DNA of 64,000 nt from CAZHCA01 sp964530825 (lineage in GTDB: Bacteria; Bacteroidota; Bacteroidia; Chitinophagales; Saprospiraceae), in NCBI GenBank assembly GCA_964530825.1, contig CAZHCA010000018.1, positions 25,719 to 89,718 of the forward strand, in the 5' to 3' direction. Below, piece after piece: positions 52,469 to 61,914 of this stretch (the first letter of the stretch is position 1; the number at the start of each line of letters is the position of its first letter). Position numbers and translations under genes: made by a program. The notes beneath the pieces were generated by a model. It did no database searches, had not been told where the DNA came from, and worked only from the letters and a program-made list of their open reading frames with translations.

Positions 52469-54139
52469 TTACTGATAAACCCTTACGTAATCCACCTCCA
52501 TGGAGCTTTCCTGGAAGTTCGGATCGATTTCGCCCCCGAAACTGCCGCCCATTGCTACGTTCAGTATGAAAAAGAAGGGTTTGTCGTAGGGCCAGTTGTC
52601 GGGGTTTTTATTATTCGGACTGTAGATGTGATAAATCTCATCATCGACCAAGAAGGTGATTTGATCGGGCGACCAGTTCAGCGAGTAAACGTGAAACTCG
52701 TCAGTGGCCGTCGGTAAGTTAAAGCTTTCGGTGATGGCGTCGCCCGCAAAATTATCGGGCATATGCAGGGCGCTTTGAACTATCCCCGGCCGGTTACCGG
52801 CAAACTCCATGATATCAATCTCGCCCGTTGTGGGCCAACCCACTTCGGCAAAGTCACCACCCAGCATCCACAAGGCGGGCCAGGTGCCGCCTCCGGCGGG
52901 CAATTTAGCGCGAATATCTACGCGCCCGTACTGGAATTCGTAGAGGTCTTCCGATTTAAGCCGAGTCGAGGTAAACTGTGCACCGCTGAAGTTCTCGCGG
53001 CGGGCTGTTATTTTTAGCAGTCCGTCTTCTACAATTACATTTTCTGTGCGGTCGGTGTAAAATTGGGACTCGCCATTCCCCCAGCCATTATTACCAGTAC
53101 CGATATCGTAGGTCCAGGTACTCGGGTCGGGGGCTCCGGGGGTATCAAATTCGTCCTCAAAAACGAGATTGGTGTATTCTACATCGAGCTCTGGATCACC
53201 GCCTTGTTCATCGGGTGGGGTCGTGGTAAAGGTGTGGTACCATGCTAGCCCCTCATCATTGCCGGGAATAGCGCGCACCCGCATGCGGTCCTCGGTGATT
53301 TCCATTATTTCGTACGTGTTAGCTCCGATGTAATAACTCATGAAACCCTCGTCCGAGAAAATCATTGCGGTACCTCGGGAAATACTGGGATCGATACCCG
53401 ATGTAGAGGGCGCAAGGGTTACCAATTTTTGTCCGTCGGTATTGAAATCATAACAGAAGTCAAACCCATTGTTACCGCCCACGACGCTTTCGAAGGCAAC
53501 GTTAAAATAGGTCTGGCCCATATTCCGCAATTCGTATAAAATCTGATCGCCGTCTTGGATGAAGACCAATTCGTCCATGTAAAGGCATTGGCTTTCTTCC
53601 GGACCCGCTTTTTCAAAAGGCACGGCAGCGTAGAAAATTGGCTGGGTACTGTTGGCGCTTCCATCGTTGGGCCCCACGCCCAAGTGGCCGGGCTCTACGG
53701 CAGCCCAGTACCAGGTCTTGCTGCCACCGCCAGTAAGGAAAGCAGACACTTCCGGATCTTCAAAAGCACTAAAAACCTCGATCTCAATGGAAGTGGAGGT
53801 GGTCAACCCGCCCGTGCCGCTGGCTACCACCGTAACGGTGTAGGAATTTAGACCCGTCTGGACGTACTGGTGGGTAATCTGACCGGTGGAAGAGACTTCC
53901 TCCCGGCCATCGCCGAAGATAAACTTGTAACTGATAGCATCATCGGCTGAAGCATCGAAGTTAACCTGGCCGCTGCCGTCTCCGCCTAGGTTCTCTGCGT
54001 CTTTTCCGACCACGGTGGCGTTGATGGTCAGATTGGTCGGGGAGCGCAACTCCCCGAAGGTAGCTTCATCCTCTTCACAGCCTGCAAAGAGGAGGAGCAG
54101 CAATGCGAATAAGCTATAATTAAGCCAAAAGCTTTTCAT
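52469..54139 (-). CDS. PKD-GH16 lipoprotein glucanase
   Basis: A 556-residue outer-surface lipoprotein (LLLLFAGC, lipidated Cys20). A PKD-like domain occupies about 30-125 (VVGKDAENLGGDGSGQVNFD, then GLNSYTVTVVASGTGG). A central domain of unknown type (about 130-310) carries VSAFLTGGGSKTWYW. The C-terminal GH16 catalytic domain (about 320-556) has the motif GEIDIMEFAG and WPALWMLGG. It is the main endo-glucanase expected to act at the cell surface before import by SusC/SusD. It overlaps in order with, and is 6 bp from, the triple-module lipoprotein gene. Confidence 0.93.
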   Translation of the reverse strand: MKSFWLNYSLFALLLLLFAGCEEDEATFGELRSPTNLTINATVVGKDAENLGGDGSGQVNFDASADDAISYKFIFGDGREEVSSTGQITHQYVQTGLNSYTVTVVASGTGGLTTSTSIEIEVFSAFEDPEVSAFLTGGGSKTWYWAAVEPGHLGVGPNDGSANSTQPIFYAAVPFEKAGPEESQCLYMDELVFIQDGDQILYELRNMGQTYFNVAFESVVGGNNGFDFCYDFNTDGQKLVTLAPSTSGIDPSISRGTAMIFSDEGFMSYYIGANTYEIMEITEDRMRVRAIPGNDEGLAWYHTFTTTPPDEQGGDPELDVEYTNLVFEDEFDTPGAPDPSTWTYDIGTGNNGWGNGESQFYTDRTENVIVEDGLLKITARRENFSGAQFTSTRLKSEDLYEFQYGRVDIRAKLPAGGGTWPALWMLGGDFAEVGWPTTGEIDIMEFAGNRPGIVQSALHMPDNFAGDAITESFNLPTATDEFHVYSLNWSPDQITFLVDDEIYHIYSPNNKNPDNWPYDKPFFFILNVAMGGSFGGEIDPNFQESSMEVDYVRVYQ

Positions 54140-54145
54140 AATCGA

Positions 54146-56176
54146 TTAGTTTGTTAGTGCTATATCGTCAAAGAAATAGTCGGTATTCGCTCCTGGATTA
54201 CCGAAGTCGAAAAATAGGATTACGCGTTGATAAGTCTGTGTCAAGTCAGCGGGGCTGAAATCGAATGTCAGCTCCTCCCATTGATCAGCCACGGTAGTAG
54301 TCGCATCGGTCTCATAAAAGATAGTATTATCTGCTAGATTTTCCATCTTCAACCTAATGATAATACCTGCCTGTGGCGACCAGGTTTTAATGGAAATCTG
54401 CTGGGTAGCCGAAAAGTCGACTGGCTGGTCGAGCTCGATAAAGGAGCCAGCAAAGGTTGCCGCACCATCTTGTTTGTTGGTCGTCGCTACCCGGCGGCTG
54501 TTATTGATCACCGACGGATCGGGGTTATCGATTACCATGGTATTAGCCCCCTCAAAATCGGTCCAATTGTACTCGAGCACGTCGGATTCGAAATCCAGCG
54601 GCAGGGTCAAAGTCGGACCGCCGTCGGTCACCCGGATATCGTCAAAGAAATAATCAGCGCCTGTCCCGTCGTTGCCGAAATCGAAGAAGATGACAAGTCG
54701 GCGGTAATCAATGTTCAGGTCAGCCGGACTAAAATCGAAAACCAATTCTTCCCACTGATTAGCTACCGTGGTGGTGGCATCCGTCTCGTAAAATAGGGTG
54801 TTGTCATCGAAATTTTCGAGTTTCAATCGAACCGTGATGCCTGCCTGGGGCGACCAGGTTTTGATGGCAATCTGCTGAAATTCGGAGAAGTCGACCGGCC
54901 GGTCTAACTCGATAAAAGAACCGGCAAAAAAGGCCGCTCCCGCCCCCTTGTTGGTTGCCGCTACGTTAGCACTGGTATTGATTCCGGAAACATCCGGGTT
55001 TTCAATTACGGTGGTGGTAGCGCCTTCAAAATTGGTCCAAGTATATTCCAGGGTTTCCGATTCAAAGGTAAGCGGAAGCTCCAGCGCTTCCGGTCCCTGA
55101 TCGGTTAGCTCAATATCGTCCCAGTAATAATCAGCTCCGGCACCTTCGTTTCCGAAGTCGAAAAAGACGATCACTCGATCGTATTCCTGCGTAAGATCAA
55201 AGCTACTGAAGTCGTAGATCAACTCTTCCCATTGATTGGCGACGCTAGTGACGGCGTCGACTTCCGCCTGAATATTTTGCGGATCAGCTGAGTTTTCGAT
55301 TTTGAATTTCACCACGACGCCTTCCTGTGGGCTCCAGGTTTTCAGCTTGAACTTATCAAAGCTGGAGAAGTCGATCGGTTCGTCAAGTTCCAGGATCGTA
55401 CCGGCGAAGGCGGCTGCCCCCATACCTTTGTTGGTGCGCGCTACTCGGGCAGAAGTATTCAGCCCCGATGGGTCTGGGTTATCGATTACCTCAGTTGTGG
55501 CGCCTTCAAAGTCGATGAATGAGTACTCGAGGGTCGTCGATTCGAAGTCGACCGGCAGCAATACCGGATTCACGATATTTACGGTATCGGTGAAAGTGGT
55601 GAAAGTGTTGGTGCCGCTGAACGCTCTGACCTCGATGATGTAGTTGCCTACCTCACGGTACATATATTCCACCGTTTCCCCTTCCATGAACTCGACAGGT
55701 TCGGCTTCGGGATCTTCGCCGAAGTCCACCTCGAAAAAGGTCTCTAAGTCGGCCGTCGCGCTCACTTGTACATTTAAGCCGTTGGTCTGAATGTTTACGG
55801 CCAGATTTTCCGGAGGTAAGAAAGAAACCGTCAACGGAACGGTGGCCTCCGTGTTGGCCCCCAACACATTCTCGGCAGTGATGGAGACATCGAAGTCGCC
55901 TTCCGGATAAATATGCTCTACGCTTCCACCGGCAGCCACGGTAGCCTCTTCACCGGAGCCGTCGCCGAAACGGATCGTGAAATTATTGGCCCCCTCTGCA
56001 TTGGGCGTAATCGTGACCAGACCTGAATTATCTTGGGTGATCTTGAAAAGTGCAGTAATATTGCTTGGCGGAGCTACACCTTCGATGAAGCTGAGGTCGT
56101 TTTCATCGTCGTTACAAGCCGTGAAAATCAGCCCCGAAAGCAAGAGTAAGCCGAATAGTTTTATGATGGTTTTCAT
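54146..56176 (-). CDS. PKD lipoprotein with three repeated binding modules
   Basis: A 676-residue lipoprotein (GLIFTAC, lipidated Cys21). Residues about 30-210 hold two PKD-like domains. Then three tandem modules of about 150 residues follow (about 213-360, 366-520 and 526-676), each running from a FESxTLEYxWxDFEGA start through KTWSPQ and EELxxDFS to a FFDFGN-DYFxDDI end. They look like carbohydrate-binding modules. Modules 2 and 3 are clearly more alike than module 1, indicating a recent duplication. No catalytic domain is present. In the Sus-type layout this protein occupies the SusE/F position of surface glycan binding. Confidence 0.88.
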   Translation of the reverse strand: MKTIIKLFGLLLLSGLIFTACNDDENDLSFIEGVAPPSNITALFKITQDNSGLVTITPNAEGANNFTIRFGDGSGEEATVAAGGSVEHIYPEGDFDVSITAENVLGANTEATVPLTVSFLPPENLAVNIQTNGLNVQVSATADLETFFEVDFGEDPEAEPVEFMEGETVEYMYREVGNYIIEVRAFSGTNTFTTFTDTVNIVNPVLLPVDFESTTLEYSFIDFEGATTEVIDNPDPSGLNTSARVARTNKGMGAAAFAGTILELDEPIDFSSFDKFKLKTWSPQEGVVVKFKIENSADPQNIQAEVDAVTSVANQWEELIYDFSSFDLTQEYDRVIVFFDFGNEGAGADYYWDDIELTDQGPEALELPLTFESETLEYTWTNFEGATTTVIENPDVSGINTSANVAATNKGAGAAFFAGSFIELDRPVDFSEFQQIAIKTWSPQAGITVRLKLENFDDNTLFYETDATTTVANQWEELVFDFSPADLNIDYRRLVIFFDFGNDGTGADYFFDDIRVTDGGPTLTLPLDFESDVLEYNWTDFEGANTMVIDNPDPSVINNSRRVATTNKQDGAATFAGSFIELDQPVDFSATQQISIKTWSPQAGIIIRLKMENLADNTIFYETDATTTVADQWEELTFDFSPADLTQTYQRVILFFDFGNPGANTDYFFDDIALTN

Positions 56177-56188
56177 AGAATGATGCGT

Positions 56189-57661
56189 TTAATAGCCTGG
56201 ATTTTGTTGCCAGTTGCCCTGGGAAAATTGGATTTCTTCGAAGGGGATAGGGAAGACCTCGTGTTTGCCCGCCTGAAAGCCTTCGATTTCACCGGCGGCA
56301 CGACCGGTGCGCACTAAGTCGAAAAAATGGTGGCCTTCCCCTACGAGCTCTAGGCGGCGTTCCTTGTAAATAGCTTGGGTCAGCAGTTCGCCGGAAATCT
56401 CGATGGGGCTGAGTCCGGCGCGTTCCCGCACCCGGTTTAAGTAGACGCGTGCTTGTTCGTCACTGATACCGCCGCGATTGAGGGCTTCGGCAGCCATCAG
56501 CAGCACGTCGGCAAACCGGATCGCCCGGTAGTTGTTCGGGTTGGTCAAGTTCTGGTCGCCGATGTTCAGGTCGCCCTCCCGGGGTAAGTATTTATTGTTG
56601 AAAAATCCCGTATGCTCAAAGCCTTCTGAGAAGGTAGCCCCGGTTTCGGCCGTCCAGGCGTCGATATTGAGTATGGCTGCATCGCGGCGCAGGTCGCCCG
56701 GTTCGAATAGATCGTAGACCTCCTGTGTGGGTATGTTAAAACTAAATCCCGATTCGTACACGGGGCCCGTATAATTCCGGATGCCATTGAAGCCCACGGC
56801 TACGTTACCTTCACTACATTGGAGACAGCCAAAGCCGGCCCCCTCCACATCTGTGTACTGCACTTCGAAAACCGACTCGATATTGTTTTCATTGTCATTT
56901 AGGAAGATGGATTCGTAGTCGCCCTGGATTAGCTCGTAGGGACCATTGGCAATTAAATCTTCGAGAACTTCAGCCGCTTGTGCGAATTTATCCTGGAACA
57001 ACAGGACTTTACCGAGTAAAGCCTGAGCCGAGCCACGGGTCGCCCGCCCTACCTGGGGGGCAGTGTACGTTAAATTGTCGACGGCGAATTGCAGATCCGA
57101 TTCAATCAGGGCATAAACCTCCTCTACCGGTGCACGCGGAAGGCTCGTTTCATCGCCTACCTCAAAGCGCCTATCGATGCTGAGGGGCACCGGGCCGAAC
57201 CATTTCACCAATTCAAAGTAATAGTAAGCTCTCAGGAAACGTGTCTCGGCAATGATAATCTCTTTGCCCGCGAAGTCAATATTGTCCTGAAATTCCAGTA
57301 GATAATTAGCGCGTTGTACGCCGGCGAAATTCCAGTCCCAGATATCGTCCAGGTTGTCATTGATCGGCGTATGGATCATGTCGTCCACTTGTTGCCACCC
57401 GATTACGTCGGTGGCACTTTCTCCGCCGCAAAGGGTATTGTCGGAGGCAATTTCCCCTAAAATCACATTCGCGTAGGTGGCCTGCAGCAGGTCGTAAGCT
57501 GCAATGAGCCCGTTATTGAAGTCAGCTTCCGAATTAAAGAAATTTTCCGAGTCGATGGAATACACCGGATTGCGATCGACGAAGTCGTCGCTACAAGCGG
57601 AAAGCACTAGGAAGCCAACCAAACATATGGTGCGAGTTACAATCTTCATAATAGCCGGCAT
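56189..57661 (-). CDS. SusD/RagB-family glycan-binding lipoprotein
   Basis: A 490-residue SusD-type lipoprotein (FLVLSAC, lipidated Cys23). It has the helical SusD N-terminal part (FVDRNPVYSIDSENFFNSEA), the TPR-like RGSAQALLGKVLLFQDKF block, the RFADVLLMAAEALNRGG helix and the C-terminal ERRLELVGEGHHFFDLVR signature. SusD caps the SusC barrel outside the cell and hands over the oligosaccharide. It ends 1 bp from the SusC stop region and is cotranscribed with it. Confidence 0.96.
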   Translation of the reverse strand: MPAIMKIVTRTICLVGFLVLSACSDDFVDRNPVYSIDSENFFNSEADFNNGLIAAYDLLQATYANVILGEIASDNTLCGGESATDVIGWQQVDDMIHTPINDNLDDIWDWNFAGVQRANYLLEFQDNIDFAGKEIIIAETRFLRAYYYFELVKWFGPVPLSIDRRFEVGDETSLPRAPVEEVYALIESDLQFAVDNLTYTAPQVGRATRGSAQALLGKVLLFQDKFAQAAEVLEDLIANGPYELIQGDYESIFLNDNENNIESVFEVQYTDVEGAGFGCLQCSEGNVAVGFNGIRNYTGPVYESGFSFNIPTQEVYDLFEPGDLRRDAAILNIDAWTAETGATFSEGFEHTGFFNNKYLPREGDLNIGDQNLTNPNNYRAIRFADVLLMAAEALNRGGISDEQARVYLNRVRERAGLSPIEISGELLTQAIYKERRLELVGEGHHFFDLVRTGRAAGEIEGFQAGKHEVFPIPFEEIQFSQGNWQQNPGY

Positions 57662-57662
57662 T

Positions 57663-60600
57663 TTACAATTTAAGATTTAAGCCTAACAAATAAACGCGGG
57701 GTACGGGGTAAAAACCGTAGTCAATACCGCCCCCGATGGGTTCGCCGGTAGAGGCGCTGGGGTCATACCCCCGGTAGTTCGTGAACGTATAAAGGTTGTT
57801 CACCCCGGCATAGACGCGCAGCGACTGGATGCGTGCCCGTTCTGTCAATTGCAGAGGTACCGTATAACCGATTTGTATATTTTGGATCCTTACGAAATCG
57901 CCGTCTTCGACAAACCGGTCGGAGAATACGTTATTGGATGTGGCACCGGTCGTTACGCGTGGCACCTCATTGGAAGTACCAGGACCTGTCCAGCGGTCGA
58001 GCTGATAATTCAGTCGGTTCACGTTGGGTTGGTTACGCTCGTAGTTGCGTACGATTTGGTTGCCAAAAGAACCGAAGAGGTAAGCAATTACATCAAAATC
58101 CCAGAAGTTAGCCTGCAAGTTGAGACCCATCGTCAAATCGGGGATAGGGTCGCCGATATAAGTGCGGTCATCGAGGTTAATGACACCGTCACCGTTCTGG
58201 TCTACGTAGCGTACATCACCGAGCTGTGCCTCGCCGCCCAAAGCCGTCTGGTCGGCAGCCGTTTCCAGGTCGCCTGGGTTTTGGAACAGGCCGTTGGTTT
58301 CGTATCCGAAGAAGTAACCCAGCGGGAAACCGACTTGCATCCGGGAAGGCAAGGGTTGGCCTACGCTAAATTGGCCGCCCTCCAAAAAGTCGGCGCCGTT
58401 AATTTCGGTCACCTCATTATCAATGGCCGTCAGGTTGTAGTTCAAGCTAAGCGAAATATTTTCCGTAAGAGCATTATTGTAGGTAATGCCGAGCTCCCAA
58501 CCGCGGTTGCGTACCGAACCAGCGTTGACCGTCGGAGCTCCGGCGCCCGGAGCGGCCGTGCCCAGAATGCCCGAGGTTGGCGTGTTTGCAATGAGAAGGT
58601 TGTCGCGATTATTGATGAAATAATCGGCGGTCACACTCAAAGCATTGTTGAGGAATTTCAGGTCAATCCCTACGTCAAACTTTTTCGCTTCTTCCCACTG
58701 CAGGTCGGGGTTGGGTAAAACGCCAATGGCATTACCATTGATCAACTGTCCGTCGAGTACGTAGGTGGCCTCGCCGTTGAGCAGGCCGAGGTATAGGTTA
58801 TCGCCGATCTGGTCGTTACCCAAAATACCGTAGCTGGCGCGTAGCTTACCGAAGTTGAATAAGGCATTTCTCGCGTCGCGGAATACCCAACCACCGGTTA
58901 CTGAGGGGAACCAGGCAACGCGGTTGTTCGGACCGAAGCGAGTGGAAGCGTCGCGGCGTAGCATAAAGGATACCAGATAGCGTTCATCGTAGTTATACTG
59001 AAGGCGGGTAAAGTAGGATAACCGTCGCTCATCGTAAGCAAAAGAAAAATTACTGGCATCTTCACCCACACCAGTAGCGGTACTGAAATCGGCAAATTCC
59101 CAGGAGTTGTTCTGTACATCCAGGCGGGAGCCGCCTAGCCCTTCCCCATTGGTTTTAAAGACCTGCATACCAAGGGTCCACTCAAAGTTATGCACGTCGT
59201 AAAACGTTTGCTTGTAGGTGTTGAAGAGATCGAATGTATAGTCGTTATCGTTTTGGCGGGATAGGTTGACCCGGCTCCGGTCGGTATTGAATACCTTTCC
59301 GGCCCCATAATTATAGATCGGGGTAAAAGCGCGGTTTTCGCTGCGTGAAGTATTGAAGCCAATACGGGCCGTCAGTTTAAAGTTGGAGAAGTAATCGTAT
59401 ACACCCGCGATGGTACCACTCAGCCGGTTGAAGTTGAATTTATTGTACGTATTTTCAATCTGACTCAGCGGATTGATCACTTCGTTACCCAGAAAGCCGT
59501 CTTCATCTTCCTGGTCCACTGCAAAGGTGGGGGAGTAGTTCAAGGCGTTAAATAGCACTGAGCCTAGGGCATTTTCCACCAGCGTACCTCGGTCGAACGT
59601 GTTGTAGATCAAACCAGTATTGATCTTGAAGTTTTCCGTTACATCGATGCCCAAGTTGAGGCGACCCGTATAGCGACGAAATTTAGATTTGTCAGGCCCC
59701 ACAATACCTTTTTGGTCGACAAAGGAGCCGCCCATAGAGTAGGTGATCCGGTCCGAACCACCGGAAAGAGACAGGTTGTGGCTCCACTGCGGAGCACTTT
59801 CGAAAACCTCATCCTGCCAGTCGGTGCCTACCCCCAATCCGCTCACATTCGGGAAGGGCGGCGCCTGGCCATTGTTGGTATAGCTCTCATTGAGCAGTAG
59901 CGCGTATTCAGTTGCATTTAATACCGGAATCTTACGACTGGTTTCCTGCAAGCCGTAAAACATATCGTAAGCTACGGTTGGGCGTGTATTTTTTCGGCCC
60001 GATTTGGTCTCTACCAGGATAATACCGTTGGCACCAATCGTACCGTAGATTGCAGCCTGCGCGTCTTTGAGTACCGTGATGCTTTCGATATCATTGGGGT
60101 TGAGCAACCCAAGCTCACCAATGAAACCATCGATAATTACGGTAGGTGCGTTTTGACCATTGGTGGATACCCCGCGAATCCGAATGTCGAGACCGCCGCC
60201 CGGGGAGCCGGACTGGGAGGTTACGTTTACCCCAGCTACGGTACCCTGGAGCGCCTGTTCGGTTTGTATCGGTCGAATATTTTCAATGGTTTCGTTGTCG
60301 AGAACGGAAACCGACCCGGTCAGCTCCCGTTGCTTAGCCGTCGAATATCCAATGACGACGACTTCATCAAGTGCCTGGGCACCGTCGCTCATTTCAATAT
60401 TGAGCGGTCCCGGTCCTTCGACCGGTACTTCGATGGTGCCGTATCCTAAATAAGAAAAAGTGAGGGTTGCCCCGAGGGGTACTTCTTGGAGCTCAAACTT
60501 ACCGTCGAGATCGGTTGCTGTGCCGATTAAACCTTCGTCTACGGAGACATTGACCCCGATCAGCGGGTCGCCCGTAGTAGCGTCGGTGACGGTACCGCTC

Positions 60601-60671
60601 AAGTCGGTCGTCTGCGCCGTCATCACGGCCGAACTCATCAAGAAGAGGATTAGAAGTGTTAATTGCCTCAT
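57663..60671 (-). CDS. SusC/RagA-family TonB-dependent transporter
   Basis: A 1002-residue outer-membrane transporter. After a signal peptide comes a carboxypeptidase-regulatory-like domain (LSGTVTDATTGDPLIGVNVS, about 24-90), the plug domain (ALDEVVVIGYSTAKQRELTG, then RGVSTNGQNAPTVIIDGFIG) and a long beta-barrel ending in YFYPVPRVYLLGLNLKL-type strands. It imports oligosaccharides released by the GH16 enzymes, powered by TonB. Its gene leads the locus; no regulator (SusR, HTCS, ECF/anti-sigma) lies in the window. The upstream spacer is 880 bp. Confidence 0.97.
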   Translation of the reverse strand: MRQLTLLILFLMSSAVMTAQTTDLSGTVTDATTGDPLIGVNVSVDEGLIGTATDLDGKFELQEVPLGATLTFSYLGYGTIEVPVEGPGPLNIEMSDGAQALDEVVVIGYSTAKQRELTGSVSVLDNETIENIRPIQTEQALQGTVAGVNVTSQSGSPGGGLDIRIRGVSTNGQNAPTVIIDGFIGELGLLNPNDIESITVLKDAQAAIYGTIGANGIILVETKSGRKNTRPTVAYDMFYGLQETSRKIPVLNATEYALLLNESYTNNGQAPPFPNVSGLGVGTDWQDEVFESAPQWSHNLSLSGGSDRITYSMGGSFVDQKGIVGPDKSKFRRYTGRLNLGIDVTENFKINTGLIYNTFDRGTLVENALGSVLFNALNYSPTFAVDQEDEDGFLGNEVINPLSQIENTYNKFNFNRLSGTIAGVYDYFSNFKLTARIGFNTSRSENRAFTPIYNYGAGKVFNTDRSRVNLSRQNDNDYTFDLFNTYKQTFYDVHNFEWTLGMQVFKTNGEGLGGSRLDVQNNSWEFADFSTATGVGEDASNFSFAYDERRLSYFTRLQYNYDERYLVSFMLRRDASTRFGPNNRVAWFPSVTGGWVFRDARNALFNFGKLRASYGILGNDQIGDNLYLGLLNGEATYVLDGQLINGNAIGVLPNPDLQWEEAKKFDVGIDLKFLNNALSVTADYFINNRDNLLIANTPTSGILGTAAPGAGAPTVNAGSVRNRGWELGITYNNALTENISLSLNYNLTAIDNEVTEINGADFLEGGQFSVGQPLPSRMQVGFPLGYFFGYETNGLFQNPGDLETAADQTALGGEAQLGDVRYVDQNGDGVINLDDRTYIGDPIPDLTMGLNLQANFWDFDVIAYLFGSFGNQIVRNYERNQPNVNRLNYQLDRWTGPGTSNEVPRVTTGATSNNVFSDRFVEDGDFVRIQNIQIGYTVPLQLTERARIQSLRVYAGVNNLYTFTNYRGYDPSASTGEPIGGGIDYGFYPVPRVYLLGLNLKL

Positions 60672-61551
60672 GCTTATAAAATTTTATCGAGCCATACTAG
60701 TGATTACCCGAATTTATATTGCCCAAGGGGGTTTAAAGCAAAATTTCACCACGAATAAATATGTACACTTTCAAATTTGTACTCCCAAATAAGGAAAAAC
60801 CCCGCGAGTAGTTGATTCTGGCCCGATGGCTAATTGCCGACAATGCTGGTAAAAGCGGTTTTTTGGGTGTAATGTTGTGGTAATGTTGTGTTCAATAGCG
60901 GCGGTGTAAAGGGTCCGGTAGAGCAGATTTAACCCGGATTATGCAAGAATATCCAATTTAGCGTTTGAGCCTGGTTATCTTTTGATTGGTCCCCTGTCGT
61001 TTTGATAATTGCTCCAATCCGGATGTGAGGCGATTTGCTTAGTGCTCAACTACGGTTATCCGCGGTAGATAAGGGGACTTTTTGAGGAAGTTGGCCATAC
61101 CTGTCCAGCGTCCTTGCCAGGACGAACGTTCTTTTTTCCTGTGTGTATGTTTTTTATCCGGCTAGCAGGCCGGTAATGACGCTTTGGTGCGGATGCCCTC
61201 TGGCCAGCCGGAATTCATTTCGATGGTTAGGGTTTGGGCATCCACGCCCTGTACGGCACCAGCATAGGTCTTTACAAGCATAAATTCCGTAATGGTTTGG
61301 TGTTGCGATGGCCTAATGTAGGAGAATTCGCCAGCTTATGCTACCGGCTATGTGTCGCAGAAATGACGCAGGGGGTGCTTAAGCGTTTTTAAACGTTTAT
61401 ACGCGCTACCAGCGGATAAGCAAGGCCCTTTCGTTGCGGGCAAACCTGTATGTTCGATCAAATCCCACCATTCGGAGACTCAGGCTTGCCAGCTAGCGAT
61501 TTGATTTTTTGGATTAGGCTAAAAGCGGGTAATTGAAGAAAAAAAGAACCA
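60672..61551. other. 880-bp region without intact genes
   Basis: The part beside SusC must hold its promoter. Otherwise I see only a decayed 39-codon ComM/YifB N-terminal fragment (61162-61281, minus) and an imperfect inverted repeat GGTGCGGATGCCC/GGGCATCCACGCC (61186-61248) that overlies it. Confidence 0.5.
61162..61281 (-). pseudogene. N-terminal fragment of a ComM/YifB (Mg-chelatase-like) gene
   Basis: The 39-codon frame starts MLVKTYAGAVQGVDAQTLTI and matches the characteristic first 21-23 residues of ComM/YifB proteins (MLVKTYGxAVQGVxAxTxTIEV). After EMNSG the similarity stops abruptly and the frame ends at a TAG. The full protein would have about 500 residues, so this is a breakpoint remnant. 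ComM acts as a branch-migration helicase in natural transformation. An intact copy, if any, is outside the window. Confidence 0.55.
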
Positions 61552-61869
61552 ATGCGAACGAAAATGACCATAGGTATCCTGTTCCTGTTCTGCGGGATGC
61601 CGGCAGATGGGCAACCTGATTTGGCTACCATCGAAAAAGCGCTTTTGGATGCTTTTGACTATAGCATCCAAACAGAATCCGACCATTTACAAGCAAAGGT
61701 AATTGAATTAGAAGCTCTGGGGTCCGACGATCCTGCCCGGGCACATACTTATTCTATAACGATAGAATTCATCCTTTCTTTGTTCATTCACCAAGTACAT
61801 TTTCTATTAGATTTAAACTTTCAATCCAATTATCAGAAATACCTTTTTCCGTTTTTTCCCAATGGTTAG
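61552..61869 (+). CDS. Short secreted protein, possibly broken gene
   Basis: A 105-residue frame. It starts with a signal-like MTIGILFLFCGMPADGQ followed by a helical, acidic part (ATIEKALLDAFDYSIQTESD). From about residue 76 onward the frame lies antisense to the restored end of the interrupted TPR-type gene (stop at 61784), so the last 30 residues are probably not real coding. The N-terminal half may be the start of a gene lost by rearrangement. No family recognised. Confidence 0.3.
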   Translation: MRTKMTIGILFLFCGMPADGQPDLATIEKALLDAFDYSIQTESDHLQAKVIELEALGSDDPARAHTYSITIEFILSLFIHQVHFLLDLNFQSNYQKYLFPFFPNG

Positions 61870-61906
61870 TACCTACATTTTTTAGTAGATCAGATCTGAG
61901 TTCATA

Positions 61907-61914
61907 AATGTATT
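61907..61914. repeat. Target duplication, left copy
   Basis: AATGTATT directly before the left end of the IS66 element, repeated exactly at 63388-63395. Eight bases is the size expected for IS66. Confidence 0.9.

Noticed and set aside
57849..58718. 289-codon plus-strand frame inside the SusC gene
   Set aside because: Shadow of a high-confidence SusC reading frame; no domain.
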